From NCBI GenBank assembly GCA_958496175.1, contig OY292280.1, forward strand, positions 7,626,001 through 7,690,000: DNA of 64,000 nt, given 5' to 3'. Under the pieces are notes generated by a model. It made no database searches and was not told where the DNA came from. It was given only the letters and a program-made list of their open reading frames with translations. Positions 22,305 through 33,150 of this stretch are shown here, in pieces. Position 1 is the first letter of the stretch. Each line of letters opens with the position of its first letter. Both the position numbers and the translations under genes were made by a program. This DNA comes from Sisyra terminalis. Its lineage: Eukaryota; Arthropoda; Insecta; Neuroptera; Sisyridae.

Positions 22305-22868
22305 GAACTTTTGACTATCCAATATGGTTTAACTATATAGTTACAATTCAGATATTTCAATAATAAGTTTAAAGATACATAATGGTTATACATGATTAGG
22401 GAAGAACTGGGTTTCGTGCAATTGTACAAATTTCAATTTCGCGGTTGTGTTGTACAGTGCAAAAGTGTAATAGTTTTTGGAAAAAGGTTCATTCGGGAAT
22501 CGAAAAAAGGAAGATGGGGTAATTTTGACGCGAGTATTTTAATAACTTTCGACTGTTTTTAGTCATAATTAAGACCGAATTTATTGAACTTGGCGGTATT
22601 TTTTATTTATGTATAGATGCTGATTGATTTACGGATTATTTGGTTCACGGTGGGTATACGAAATTGAACATACTCTTTTTAGATATTTATAAATATTTTT
22701 TGAAAATTAATTGATTATTATATAGAACTATTTTATTCTTTGCAACAGTTTATTAAATGTGTCTTTTTCAAGAGTGTGAAGTGTTCTTAAGTATGATTAT
22801 GTTTTTCGTAAAGGAAATAAGAAAAATAAAATACGTTACGCAGACGAAGTCGCGGGGATCAGCTAGTT
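22305..22868 (+). mobile_element. Helitron-like non-autonomous repeat ending CTAGT
   Basis: An inverted copy lies at 42845-43385. The end reads CGCAGACGAAGTCGCGGGGA then TCAGCTAGT. A 3' CTAG-T end preceded by a GC-rich short palindrome is the Helitron pattern, and this end is very common in insect genomes. A third, rearranged copy is at 44225-44705. The class assignment is tentative. Confidence 0.45.
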
Positions 22869-23685
22869 GAATTATAAAATTCAAGATAAAATCAATTATT
22901 TAAAATTTCTTAAGCAATAACTTAATATTGAAATAATTTTATCTCAGATTTATATGTCAATTAAATCATTGAAGAATACAGTAGAGAGCTTTTAAAGGAA
23001 ATGCAAATATAGTACAACGAAAGCTCGACAGGTTTGATGTTCATTTGTTTTTTAAGGATCGAATTAACGTTCCGCATTTTTTCGAGTAAACATCTTAATG
23101 AAATGTCGACTAAACATTTTTTAAGTACGTTACAATTAAGTTGGCATTTTTTCAAATGAAAATTTCAGTGGAAAATATATTTTTCTAAATAGCCGATGAA
23201 AGAATGACAGACGAATGGCCAGTGAAGGCAACCGAGTGCAATAAGTCACGAATAAATCGTCGTGTTTAGTGATTAAGTGGCAAAGAAAACAAAACGAATA
23301 TATATTCAAGACACAAATTAAGAGTGATATAGGAGACGTAAATTTCGGGAGAAAAAAAAAAACAAGGCAGAAAATGAAAAAGCGGGAACGCGGGAATACT
23401 TCGCCACTCGGCCGTTGTGGGAATCGTCGAAAATCACGCACGAAAACGTGAACGTAAATATAAATATTCTTGTAATTTCACTAAAGTCGACAACCGAAAT
23501 AGATGTTGCGTTTCATTTAGTTATTTATGAAAATGAGGCGAGATTTCGTCGTTGAATGTCCTCTTAACACACATCGGGAACATTGGGAACATCGGGAACA
23601 TAGCATTAAGTCTAGACAAGCGACGCATAGCGCGGAATTGAACTGTAAAACCTGGCCATATTTAAAAAAGAACTTCTTTTACAGT
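22869..23685. other. Unique intron island, no gene
   Basis: Contains GAGCTTT at 22986 and AAAGCTC at 23020 in convergent orientation. Open frames here (for example 23136-23441 minus) are low-complexity and unsupported. Confidence 0.45.
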
Positions 23686-23775
23686 TATTTACCGTGGCTT
23701 TATAACTACTAAAGTCTTTAGCGACTCTAGGGTTAGTAAAAATAAGAAAATTGAAAAATATTGACAATTTTTAAC
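23686..23775 (-). repeat. SINE body fragment
   Basis: Minus strand: TTAACCCTAGAGTCGCTAAA, then TTATAAAGCCACGGTAAATA. Head absent. Confidence 0.5.
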
Positions 23776-23837
23776 ATATAAAACACATATTAACGTGTCT
23801 AAACGAGACAAGAGCTGAAATTATATAAAAATTTTCG

Positions 23838-24010
23838 GTATAAGTTTGGATCAAAAACGTCAAAATTTGAGAACTGTTTCGAATGGTTTCGAATTACTCC
23901 TGTACGCATTGTTCACTCGAATGCAATTTGTACGTAAATTTTGACATATGCCAGAAATGAAGAAGCGACAATTATTTTCAAATATGTATCAAATATATAT
24001 AACAGAACAT
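23838..24010 (+). repeat. AAGCTTGGATCAGGAACGTC-type repeat, copy 2
   Basis: Diverged copy (AAGTTTGGATCAAAAACGTC) of the 21475 repeat, including ACTCGAATGCAATTTGTACG. Confidence 0.55.
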
Positions 24011-24167
24011 AAAAATTAAACAGTTCAGTAATGCGACAATAAATGTTACCTAAGTATATTTTTCATTTCGCAAATGTTTTGGAGTTTCCTTTGATTAATA
24101 ATAATACCTCACAGTTTTTCACAAGTGTTTTTCCCATAAAAAAGTAAATTTTATTTAGAAAATTTGG

Positions 24168-24388
24168 TTCAAGTCCATTTTAGCACATCCATAATCTGGC
24201 AACGTTGCATTTTCGACTTTGTTTTTAATTTTATTCGCGATGAAATCGGTCCATAATAAAAATCTAGCCACAAAAGAGAGAATTATACCAATTAGAAATA
24301 AATCATCAAAAAAATCGCGAATTGAATTAAAAACAAAGTCGAAAATGCAACGTTGCCAGATTGTGGGTGTACTAGAATAGACTTGAAC
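24168..24388. mobile_element. ~220-bp palindromic MITE, full copy
   Basis: TTCAAGTCCATTTTAGCACA at the left and GTACTAGAATAGACTTGAA at the right, with CAACGTTGC near both ends and a central inverted ATTATAC block. Confidence 0.75.
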
Positions 24389-24427
24389 CCAATTAACTAA
24401 TAAACTTTGTTATTTTTGCTTCTATTT

Positions 24428-24610
24428 TTAGTATAAGCTTGGATCAGGAACGTCGAAATTTTCAGAACTGAAGAGAACTATTTCAAATGGTTTCGATATT
24501 ATTCCTGTACGTATTGTTCACTCGAATGCAAATTTTCCGTAAACTTTGCCGTATGCCAGAAATGAAGAAGCAACGGTTATTTTCAAATATGTATTTAAAT
24601 TCTAATAAGT
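24428..24610 (+). repeat. AAGCTTGGATCAGGAACGTC repeat, copy 3
   Basis: Close match to 21475-21670, immediately followed by the MITE at 24630. Confidence 0.6.
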
Positions 24611-24629
24611 GAAATGAAATTTTTGCCTC

Positions 24630-24815
24630 AAGTCCACTTAGGACACCTCCAATCTGGCAACGTTGCATTTTCGACTTTGTTTTTAATTTAATTCCCGATT
24701 GTTTTGATGATTTAATTCTAATATGGTATAATTCTCTCTTTTGTGGCTAAGTATTCATTATGAACCGATTTAATCGCGAATCAAATTAAAAACAAAATCG
24801 AAAATGCAACGTTGC
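24630..24815. mobile_element. ~220-bp palindromic MITE, right end truncated
   Basis: Left end TCAAGTCCACTTAGGACACC; the right half stops after GCAACGTTGCC, where unrelated sequence and a SINE follow. Confidence 0.65.
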
Positions 24816-24837
24816 CAAGGGTTCATAATAATCCGTA

Positions 24838-24945
24838 AGTCAAGAAATATAGAAAATTTGCTTAATACAAGAATCAAGCTCAAAACCTTCCAGATAGAAG
24901 CGATTACTTTGACCGCTCAGCCATCAGTTGGCTAATTTTAACAAT
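24838..24945 (-). repeat. SINE copy
   Basis: Minus strand: CTGATGGCTGAGCGGTCAAA, GTAATCGCTTC, then AGGTTTTGAGCTTGATTCTT and AAGCAAATTTTC. The A-box-like and B-box-like segments are degenerate. Confidence 0.5.
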
Positions 24946-25456
24946 TGGAACAAAATTCCAAGTAATTTTCAAAAAAATAATTTGTTCCTAAGATTTACAA
25001 TCAAAAATAATTTATGTTATACTCCTTTATGTAAACAGTTTATAATATAACGCGTTAGATTATAAACTAATACACTGTAATCTCACTAATCCGACACTAT
25101 TAAATACCGGAGGTTGCCGGATTGTTGGAATGTTCGGATTAATGGATTATAGTGAAAAAGATAATGAATAAAATACAGCATTTCATAGACGGAATAAATG
25201 TATGCACAGGTATAGAGGGGCGAGAGAGGCGTGAGTGGAGCGTGCCGGATTATTAGACGTGCCGATCTATCGAAGTACCGGATTAGTGAGATTATACTGT
25301 ATTAGTTTATAATCTAACGCGTTATATTATAAACTGTTTACATAAAGGAGCATAATACAAATTTTTTGATTGTAAATCTTAGGGAACAAATTATTTTTTT
25401 GAAAATTACTTGGAATTATTGTTCCAATAGTTAAAATTAGCCAACTGATGGCTAAT
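24918..25456. mobile_element. Long inverted repeat interrupted at its centre
   Basis: Arms of about 150-170 bp share CCATCAGTTGGCTAATTTTA, TTTGAAAATTACTTGGAATT and GTTTATAATCTAACGCGTTA with their complements. The centre carries the pogo-like element at 25073-25299. A fragment of the arm recurs at about 36030-36090. Confidence 0.7.
25073..25299. mobile_element. pogo-like MITE with TA target duplication
   Basis: Ends CACTGTAATCTCACTAATCC and GGATTAGTGAGATTATACTG are flanked by TA at 25071-25072 and 25300-25301. These ends resemble pogo/Tigger-type Tc1-mariner elements. Non-coding. Confidence 0.7.
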
Positions 25457-25469
25457 TTTATATTGTAGT

Positions 25470-25640
25470 TGGTTAGGTTAGATTGTAATCAAGTGACATC
25501 ACTTTAATACAGACAGAGTTTACAATTTTACGGTATCTTATATTATCATTTAAGAAACATTATATATAAATATGATTAAATGGTTGTTATAACTATCGAA
25601 AAAAATCGATAGATCGTTCATAACTTCGATGTTTTTATGA
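25470..25640 (+). repeat. Dispersed repeat with an inverted copy near 35860-36010
   Basis: Shares the ATCGATA-rich block and CTTCGATGTTTTT with the complement at 35860-36010. Class unknown. Confidence 0.45.
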
Positions 25641-27240
25641 GCAATGTTGATGCGTAGGCGTGAATCACTTATCGCTGTTATCGGCTATGCTGGACGTAAG
25701 TTAACGCTTTGCAAAAACAAAAAGTATCATTAAGGTGGCACCTCCACATCCGTGAGGAACCACACTGTAGAAAATGCTCATCTAACCTCACACTTCTCTT
25801 CCAACAATTACTGCCACCCGTTTTTTCCCGTTTAGTAATATTAATGAGTCGTTATTTTTCAACGCATCTAGAACCTATTCCGGAACGGTTGGAACGAATA
25901 ACAAGTTATTATGAAACGTTTACCTATTTTTCTGCACAAACCATTTATCTTTTCTAATTTACTGAAATATATATTTCAAAATCTGTCAAACTTACTGGCA
26001 ATATTTTACGATCCGGTAGATCAGTGATGGTTATATTTTTATTTTTTTTTTATTTTAATTAAAAATTTTGAGGTTTAAGTACTCAGCGAATAAAAATTAG
26101 GAAAATAATAGGAAAATTGGTATGGTGCTTGTAGAAAAAGGAAAAATGTGGAAGTTTTGACGTTGGAGAGCTTTTCCATGGGGCAGGTCGAGTGTTTCAT
26201 TAAATCGTAATTAATATGCAAGTTTTAATTAGATATTAAAATTAAAATAAATTTGAACATCTTCAGCCATGTTGATTTGCGTCGTGGCTAAAAGCTTTTG
26301 TCGAAAGCTCTACCTATACACAACACTAAGTCTTTGGCGAGAGCTTTTAATTATTTTATGGGAAATTTTTTCTTTGTTTGTTAATTTCTTCAGGTAGGTA
26401 TCTCCATGTTTATTTAGGTTCATGCTTTTTTTAACATCTTCGTTTGCCCGTTTTTGTCTTACGATTTTATTATCTCTTTTCCGTTGCTCCGTTATTCCCG
26501 TTTTCCCGTTTTCTCGGTTTTTCCTAACATTTTTTTTCTGGAACGCGAAAAAAAGCAAGTTGAGAACGAATTGTCTTTTTTCGTTGCTGTCCACATTCAC
26601 TTCGATTCACCGAATTTTCATTGCATTTTCCCCGTGAATATTCCAGAGTTATAGCTGGGAATGTACGGGAAATGTTATCGTTAATAATAAGTTCACTGAA
26701 TTTGTAAATGATTTAAACAAAACTTTGTTATAATCATCAACTGTAAATCAATTTGGATGAATCAAATTAACATTTCGAAAGAGTTCACTTCACTAACACC
26801 CACGTTATCATGCTCACGTTCGCCTATTAGGGAAAATTGCGATTTTAATCAAATTTTCTCGGGAAAAACATTGATAAGCTGACCCGTGTGTTTCACTAAT
26901 TTCAAAAGTTTTTCATCGAATCACTAACGAGATCATTTCAAAACTGAATACGCTTTTTATATTTAAATAAATTTACATCTGCTACGAAAGCTTCAAAGCT
27001 TAACACATTATACAAGAAAAGCTCCAACAATGATTTCATTTTGACACCTCAACTCATTAAGCATTTTCCGGAAAAGAAAATAATCTAAGGTAGCTTCCAC
27101 ATGACTTCCTTCATAAAATAAACGTGCTGGATTTTGCGTGGTAACCACGAAAAATAAATAACAAAAGAACAATAATTTGTACAGGATTAGTTTCTTTTTT
27201 GGCCACTAGTAGCACCAATGTCGAGAAGAAATTTAAAGAG
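25641..27240. other. Unique intron island with AAAGCTC/GAGCTTT sites
   Basis: Sites at 26168, 26304, 26341 and 27018. AAAGCTCT (26304-26311) and AGAGCTTT (26340-26347) form 8-bp inverted arms. Overlapping open frames near 26310-26654 on both strands look like chance; none shows a domain. Confidence 0.5.
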
Positions 27241-27616
27241 AATATATACGAAAGTATTCCAATCATGCAATGCATTAAAGAAACTGATTCAAGAAGAGGC
27301 GCCACCACAAGTGAGTTTGGACTACTAACTATGTACGCTAAAATAGGTTATATGAACCGTTTATTTTGAAAGTGAGTCTAGTCCATTTCAAGAACAATCC
27401 CTATAGTGTTATAATTTTTTGCCATAGGAACATAAGATACTAAGGAGGAGGGAATAATTGGCGTTTTCGTTAACAACTTAAATGAAATCAGTAATTTCTG
27501 AAAACTTAGTAGTTAAATAATTAACATAATTTGTTCTAGCTACAAGAAGAAGAATCACCATATAGACCGTCCTCGCAATGGACTTATGTCACTTTCAAAA
27601 TAAACGAGGCATATAA

Positions 27617-27966
27617 TGGGATACCTTGGTTAACGAGAGCTTTGTATCAGAAGTTATCGTTAACCAGAATCATTATTGGAAGTCAAAATTGGGGGTCCCG
27701 GGTCCAATGGTTATGTGCCTTTCAACAGCAACAATACGGCGTGGTATATAAGGTTTTTCAAAAGGATATTTTATGGTTGATCTTTTTAGAGTTTAAGAAA
27801 TATATAACGGGATACCTTGGTTAACGAGAGCTTTGTACCAGAAGTTATCGTTAACCAAAATCATTACTGAAAGTCAAAATTGGGGGTCCCGGGTCCAATG
27901 GTTATGTGCCATTCAACAGCAACAATACGGCGTGGTATATAAGGTTTTTCAAAAGGATATTTTATG
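27617..27966 (+). repeat. Recent tandem duplication of ~190-bp unit
   Basis: Copies at about 27617-27776 and 27808-27966 differ at only a few positions: GGGATACCTTGGTTAACGAG, AAATTGGGGGTCCCGGGTCC, ACAATACGGCGTGGTATATA and TTTCAAAAGGATATTTTATG. Confidence 0.8.
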
Positions 27967-28619
27967 GGTCTTTAGGGACTTGATCACTAGGGACTAAACG
28001 ACTTACGCCACTTTCAAAATAAACGAGCCATATATTGATGTCACTAATAGGAACATGAATAAATTTTTCCAAAATTATGGAAAATTCTACTAATTCAAGT
28101 TGATAAAAACATTTTAAATTTGAATATTGAAATAAGTTCACGGCATCAATAGTTATATTTTTTGTCACCAGATAGCGCAGCGCACAGTGACACCGAAAAA
28201 ATTTATGAAAATTCATAAGAAGCTCATAAATTTGTTGATAATAAACAATTTAATACTTTGATTTCCATTTGACAACAATGAAAAAAAAGTAAACAGCCAA
28301 TTATCAGTACGTCAAATGTCTTAAGAAAATATATAAAAAGGTATTCAAGGAAATGAGTTAAGATGTGGCGCCACCGCAAGTGTTTTTGGAGTACTAACTG
28401 GTAAGATAGGTAAGTACTAAAATTCAGACCTCAGCTTTTTATTTAAATAAAGATGACAACTCCAATTATTTAAGACTCGCTTTATATAGGTCTTAAATAA
28501 CTCTAATCGATCTTAAATAAAAATTTTAAGAGGCGACAAATTTTATAAATTACAATAGTTTAATACTTATATTTTTTTTAAACCAAATATAAAATAAAAA
28601 GAGGGAGTTGTATTGAATT

Positions 28620-30080
28620 TGTCGGTTCATGTTCCTATTAGAATCGTCAAATTTGGCAACGTTCTGGCAAATTTCTACTTTACTGTTAAGTTAATTCGCG
28701 AAAAAATTGGTCCATAATAAAAATTTGACATAAATTGGCATTTAGAACCAACAAATCTGACAACGTCGCATTTTCGACTCAAGTCCATTCACAATTTGGC
28801 AACGTTGCATTTTCGACTTTGTTTTAATTTAATTCGCGATTAAATTGGTCCATAATGAAAATTTAGCCACAGAAGAGAGGATTATACCATATTAGAATTG
28901 AATTAACAAAAATATTGCGAATTGAATTAAAAACAAATTCGAATATGTAACGTTGCCAGATTGTGGGTGTGTTAAAATGGAATTGAATCGCATTTTCTAC
29001 TACGTTTTTTATTCTCTTCTCGATTTTATTGTAAATTAAATTCTAATATGGAATAATTTTTCTTTTGTGGCAAAATTTTCATTGTTAAACATCGTAGAAA
29101 ATGCCACGTTGCCAGATTTGATGAATCAGAAAGGGACCTGACCCAATTTTTCGCTGTCATCAAAATTATAAGTATTTTATATATTTTATATGAAATTTTT
29201 AGGAAAGTGTCATTTGGCGCTACGCTACCTGGTGGCCAAAAATATAACTACACATGCAGTAAACTATTACACTATTCAAATTCAAATCGTATTTATCAGT
29301 TAATGACGACTTCAATTTTATTGAATCTTCTCATAATTGTGGAAACTTTGACTCATGTTCCTATTAGCGATTTAAAAATATGGCACCGTTGCATTTTCTG
29401 CTTTGTTTGAAGTTTAATACACGATTTTTTTACGTTTATCAAGATATCATTACACTTTTGGTATTACACTTTGTCGCTTATGTACCAGAAATTTGAAAGA
29501 AAAAAGGTTATTGCCCGTGAGTTTTTCCAAAAGACGCGGCTAAAGGAAAAAGCTCAACTTTGAAAGATGTTCAAATATTTGATATTTCAAAGAAAAAAAA
29601 ATTGCGAGCTATTGGTGCATTTTTGTGGTGTTAGATAAAAATTGCTGATATCCCTTTTAGAACCGTTAAATCTCGCACCGTCGCATTTTCTACTAGGCAA
29701 TTTGTAAATTTTTTGTTAATTCAATTCTTATGAGATATAATTTGCTTTTTAATGACTAAATTTTTGACTCAAGTCCATTTTAGCACACCCACAATCTGGC
29801 AACGTTGCATTTTCGACTTAGTTTTTAATTTAATTCGCGATTAAATCGGTCTATAATGAAAATTTAGTCACAAAAGTGAGAATTATACCATATTAGAATT
29901 AAATCATTAAAAATATCGCGAATTAAATTAAAAACAAAGTCGAAAATGTAACGTTGCCAGATTGTGGGTGTGCTAAAATGGACATGACCCAAATTTTTAT
30001 TATGAACCGATTTATTCGTGAACTAAAGTAAAAAATGCAACGTTGCCAGATTTGATGGTTCTAAAAAGAACTTGGGCTCA
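28620..30080. mobile_element. Cluster of full and decayed ~220-bp palindromic MITEs
   Basis: Full copies at 28778-28990 and 29767-29988. Decayed copies sharing GGCAACGTTC or GTTGCCAGATT lie at about 28640-28780, 29020-29150, 29640-29765 and 30000-30070. Different ages of the same family have piled up here. Confidence 0.65.
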
Positions 30081-30972
30081 AAAAAAACCCATTTTACAGT
30101 TTTTAAAACGTTCCAAATTGAGCTTTTTCTTTTAACGGCGTTTTCCGGGAAAATTTGCTTAATAAGCAAGAAAATATTTCGTGGTTATATTTTTAATAAT
30201 CGAATCTCTAGTTTCTTTTAAAATGGTAATGCTGGTCGGTAGAACTATTCAATATTTGAGCAAACAATTCCCACAAGTCAGGAATTTCAAATACCTGAAC
30301 TTGAACGCAAGTCCAAACCAATTTAAATGCATGAATTTGCTAGAAGTTGAAACCTAATAACGAATCAAGTGGAACTCAATAAAAGTTTTTAAATAAATGA
30401 GCAAATATTTTCATCGTTTCCGTGTTTCTAAAACAATTCCCTGATTGTTATTAGTAAATAAGAATTAGTTTTGTTAGTTCTGGAACTTTTTCCGGACTGT
30501 TTTTTTTTTTTTTTGAAATGTTATAATAGTTTTCGATTGAAAATGTTCTTCCAATTTAAAACAATTACGCGTAACGGTGCAGACAAGTTTGTAAATATTT
30601 GTGGAAAATTGGCAAACATGACAGGTAAGTTTGACGGCGAGAGCTTTTGCAGGGAGCTTTCGCACATCGCTTGAAGCCAATCTGAATCACGGAGCCCTTG
30701 AGCCACGTATAACATATTATCTAACATTGCTGTTTATAACCAAACAACTCCAAATAAGTCTTCCGGGCATATCGGAAAATGTTAAATGGAGTAAGGTTTT
30801 CCACCATTTTGGGACATCCCCAATTCGATTATCGTTCCACATATAAATAGAGTTGGAACGTGTGCCCTCGATTTGCATGTTTCAACATATCCCTCTGTAC
30901 AACAAATATTAATAAACGTGTCAGTACATAATTTTCCGAATAAGTTAAAAACCACCCACACCCCAAAACTAT
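30081..30972. other. Unique intron island with AAAGCTC/GAGCTTT sites
   Basis: Sites at 30120, 30641 and 30654, the last two 13 bp apart in the same orientation (GAGAGCTTTTGCAGGGAGCT). No gene. The poly-T-flanked open frames near 30471-30727 are overlapping chance frames. Confidence 0.5.
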
Positions 30973-30980
30973 CCGTCACC

Positions 30981-32558
30981 CAGTGGCGTGCATTCCATAT
31001 AGACAAAAAGACACTGCCTACCCTACATAATTCAGATAAATATTTATAATTTTGTTCTGATATCTAGTTTTATTTTATTTACCAAATACCAATAAAGAAA
31101 AATCTTAACGGATATCATCTATACAGTATACAGATTATGCCAGCTCATTCGTTCGTTCAATTTCAAGTAAGCGACTGATAATATTTGCATTGCAATGCAC
31201 TAGCGCTACTGAGTCCAGCAGCGGGAAAGACACAAACTATTCGTGCCTAAATATTTATATGTATGCTCTCATAGCTATATATGTGTCAGTGTGTGCGTTC
31301 GTATAAAAACAATAATACAAGTATACAATTCTACACATACAACCTCAAAAAAAAAAACTGTCTTCTTGCACACGACAAATTACGATAATTACCGAAGTAG
31401 CATCGTTTCTTATTCATTATCGCTGAAATTATAAGTTTGAATTTGATTCATCTTAATAATCGATTTAACGATCAGTAATCTACGTACATTGTTATTATTT
31501 AATTCTAATTAATTTTAATAATTTATTATCTATTATCTGTATTATTTAATCTTGACGATTATATTGTATTTCTTTAATAAAGCTTACAAATTGAGTCTAT
31601 CTATGGACATTTGTGGTTAAAAATATCAACATCATTATTTAGCCTATACTGATTAGCCAACAAAATTTTAAAGTGTGGATTTTCCGATTTTTTTTTGCCA
31701 ATCGATGGGAAATTATTCGTAGAGGTTTGTGAAAGAAACCGTTTCGTTTGTGACAAAATAGTTTAGCGGTAATTAAATACGTAAGATAAATTAATTAATT
31801 AGTCATTGATAAAGTAAAATGTTAAAAAAATAAGGTTAAAGCAACATACAATAACAAAAATGAGGGAAAATTTAGGAAACGGTTGGTTAAAACTAAAACT
31901 AAAAAAAAGTCAAAGAAAAATATTTTTCGAATTTCAAAAAACTCTTACTTAATGTTCTACTTCGTATATATATTTTTTCAAAATTTTTTTGTGTGGTAAG
32001 TTGATTTTCATTAGTGATGAAAATTTTTTGGAGAAAAACCTCTTTAATTATGTTTCGATTTTTGTTATTGTGAAAAATTTTGGGAAAATATAATTTGAGG
32101 AAAAAAATTAATTTCTGAGTTGCCCTTTTTTTTATTTTTTTCGAAGGGGGGAGGTTCTGTTTAGTTTTCCTTAACCTTTTTTTTAGTTTTACATTTAACC
32201 AACTGTTTCCTAAATTTTCCCGCATTTTTGTTATTGTATGTGGCTTTGAACTATATTTTCTTAACATTTTACTATATCAATGACTAATTAACTAATTATT
32301 TTTTCTTAATTAATTTATTAGCGCTAAACTATTTTGTCACAATCGAAACGGTTTCTTTCACATACCTCTACGAACGATTTCCCATCGATTGGCAAAAAAA
32401 AAATCAGAAAATTCACACTTTAAAATTTTGTTGGCTAATTGGTATAGGGTTCATTATTTACTCATCATGACGACAAATTAAGCAGCATTTTTGATTATAT
32501 TAAAGTAGCTTTTAAAAATGTCTGCCTACCCTACCTAAAATCTCTGTGCACGCCACTG
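30981..32558. mobile_element. 1578-bp non-autonomous hAT element with foldback core
   Basis: Ends CAGTGGCGTGCA and TGCACGCCACTG are flanked by CCGTCACC at 30973-30980 and 32559-32566, a perfect 8-bp duplication. CTGCCTACCCTAC occurs near both ends. The core at about 31635-32480 is an inverted repeat with ~300-bp arms sharing CCAACAAAATTTTAAAGTGT, GGTTTCTTTCAC and AAATGTTGTATG-type sequence. No transposase is visible; the 122-codon frame at 31899-32267 (minus) is lysine-rich low-complexity sequence inside the foldback. Confidence 0.85.
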
Positions 32559-32566
32559 CCGTCACC

Positions 32567-33150
32567 CCACCGCCCCATTGTTTGCTCACAGAAAACGATG
32601 GGAATTTCCAAACGGAAAAATCCAACCGTTTCCTGATTCTGATAGAAAGCTCATATGCGATCAGCTTGCAAAAGACACCGTTGAGCTTATCGATTCAACG
32701 TCAGAGCTTTTTACGGCAAACGAAGAACTTTACAACGTAAAATAATTGACTAGTTATTACCTTGACTAACTCGTTAGTGCAACCTTCTTACCATCGCTTT
32801 AGGTTGCGTTCCACGCATGAAAGCTCAGAGCTTTCACGAGAGAATCACGTCAACGTTTCCATTGCAAATTTTATCGATATACTCCGAGATTAATTGGAGA
32901 GGCTTTTTTTTCTCAAGCACTAAAGCTTTGCCTTTGAATCCACTGTTGTATAATTTCTATTGTTGTCGTCAACTAGATTTTAAAGCGCCTCCAGAGAAAA
33001 ATATTTTTCTTCAATTATTCCAGGATACATTTCTGAAGGTATCTTGTTCTTTTTTCAATGTGAAACATCGTTATCAATAATTCCTTGTCTCATTTTCCTT
33101 TTATTTATTTTCTCATGACTAATTATTCTAGGAACACTACTTTCTTTTCG
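32567..33150. other. Unique intron island dense in AAAGCTC/GAGCTTT
   Basis: Sites at 32646, 32704, 32820 and 32828. GAAAGCTC-A-GAGCTTTC at 32819-32835 is a near-perfect palindrome. No gene. Confidence 0.5.

Noticed and set aside
31899..32267. 122-codon lysine-rich open frame (minus)
   Set aside because: It lies in the foldback core of a hAT element; composition follows the A-rich DNA.
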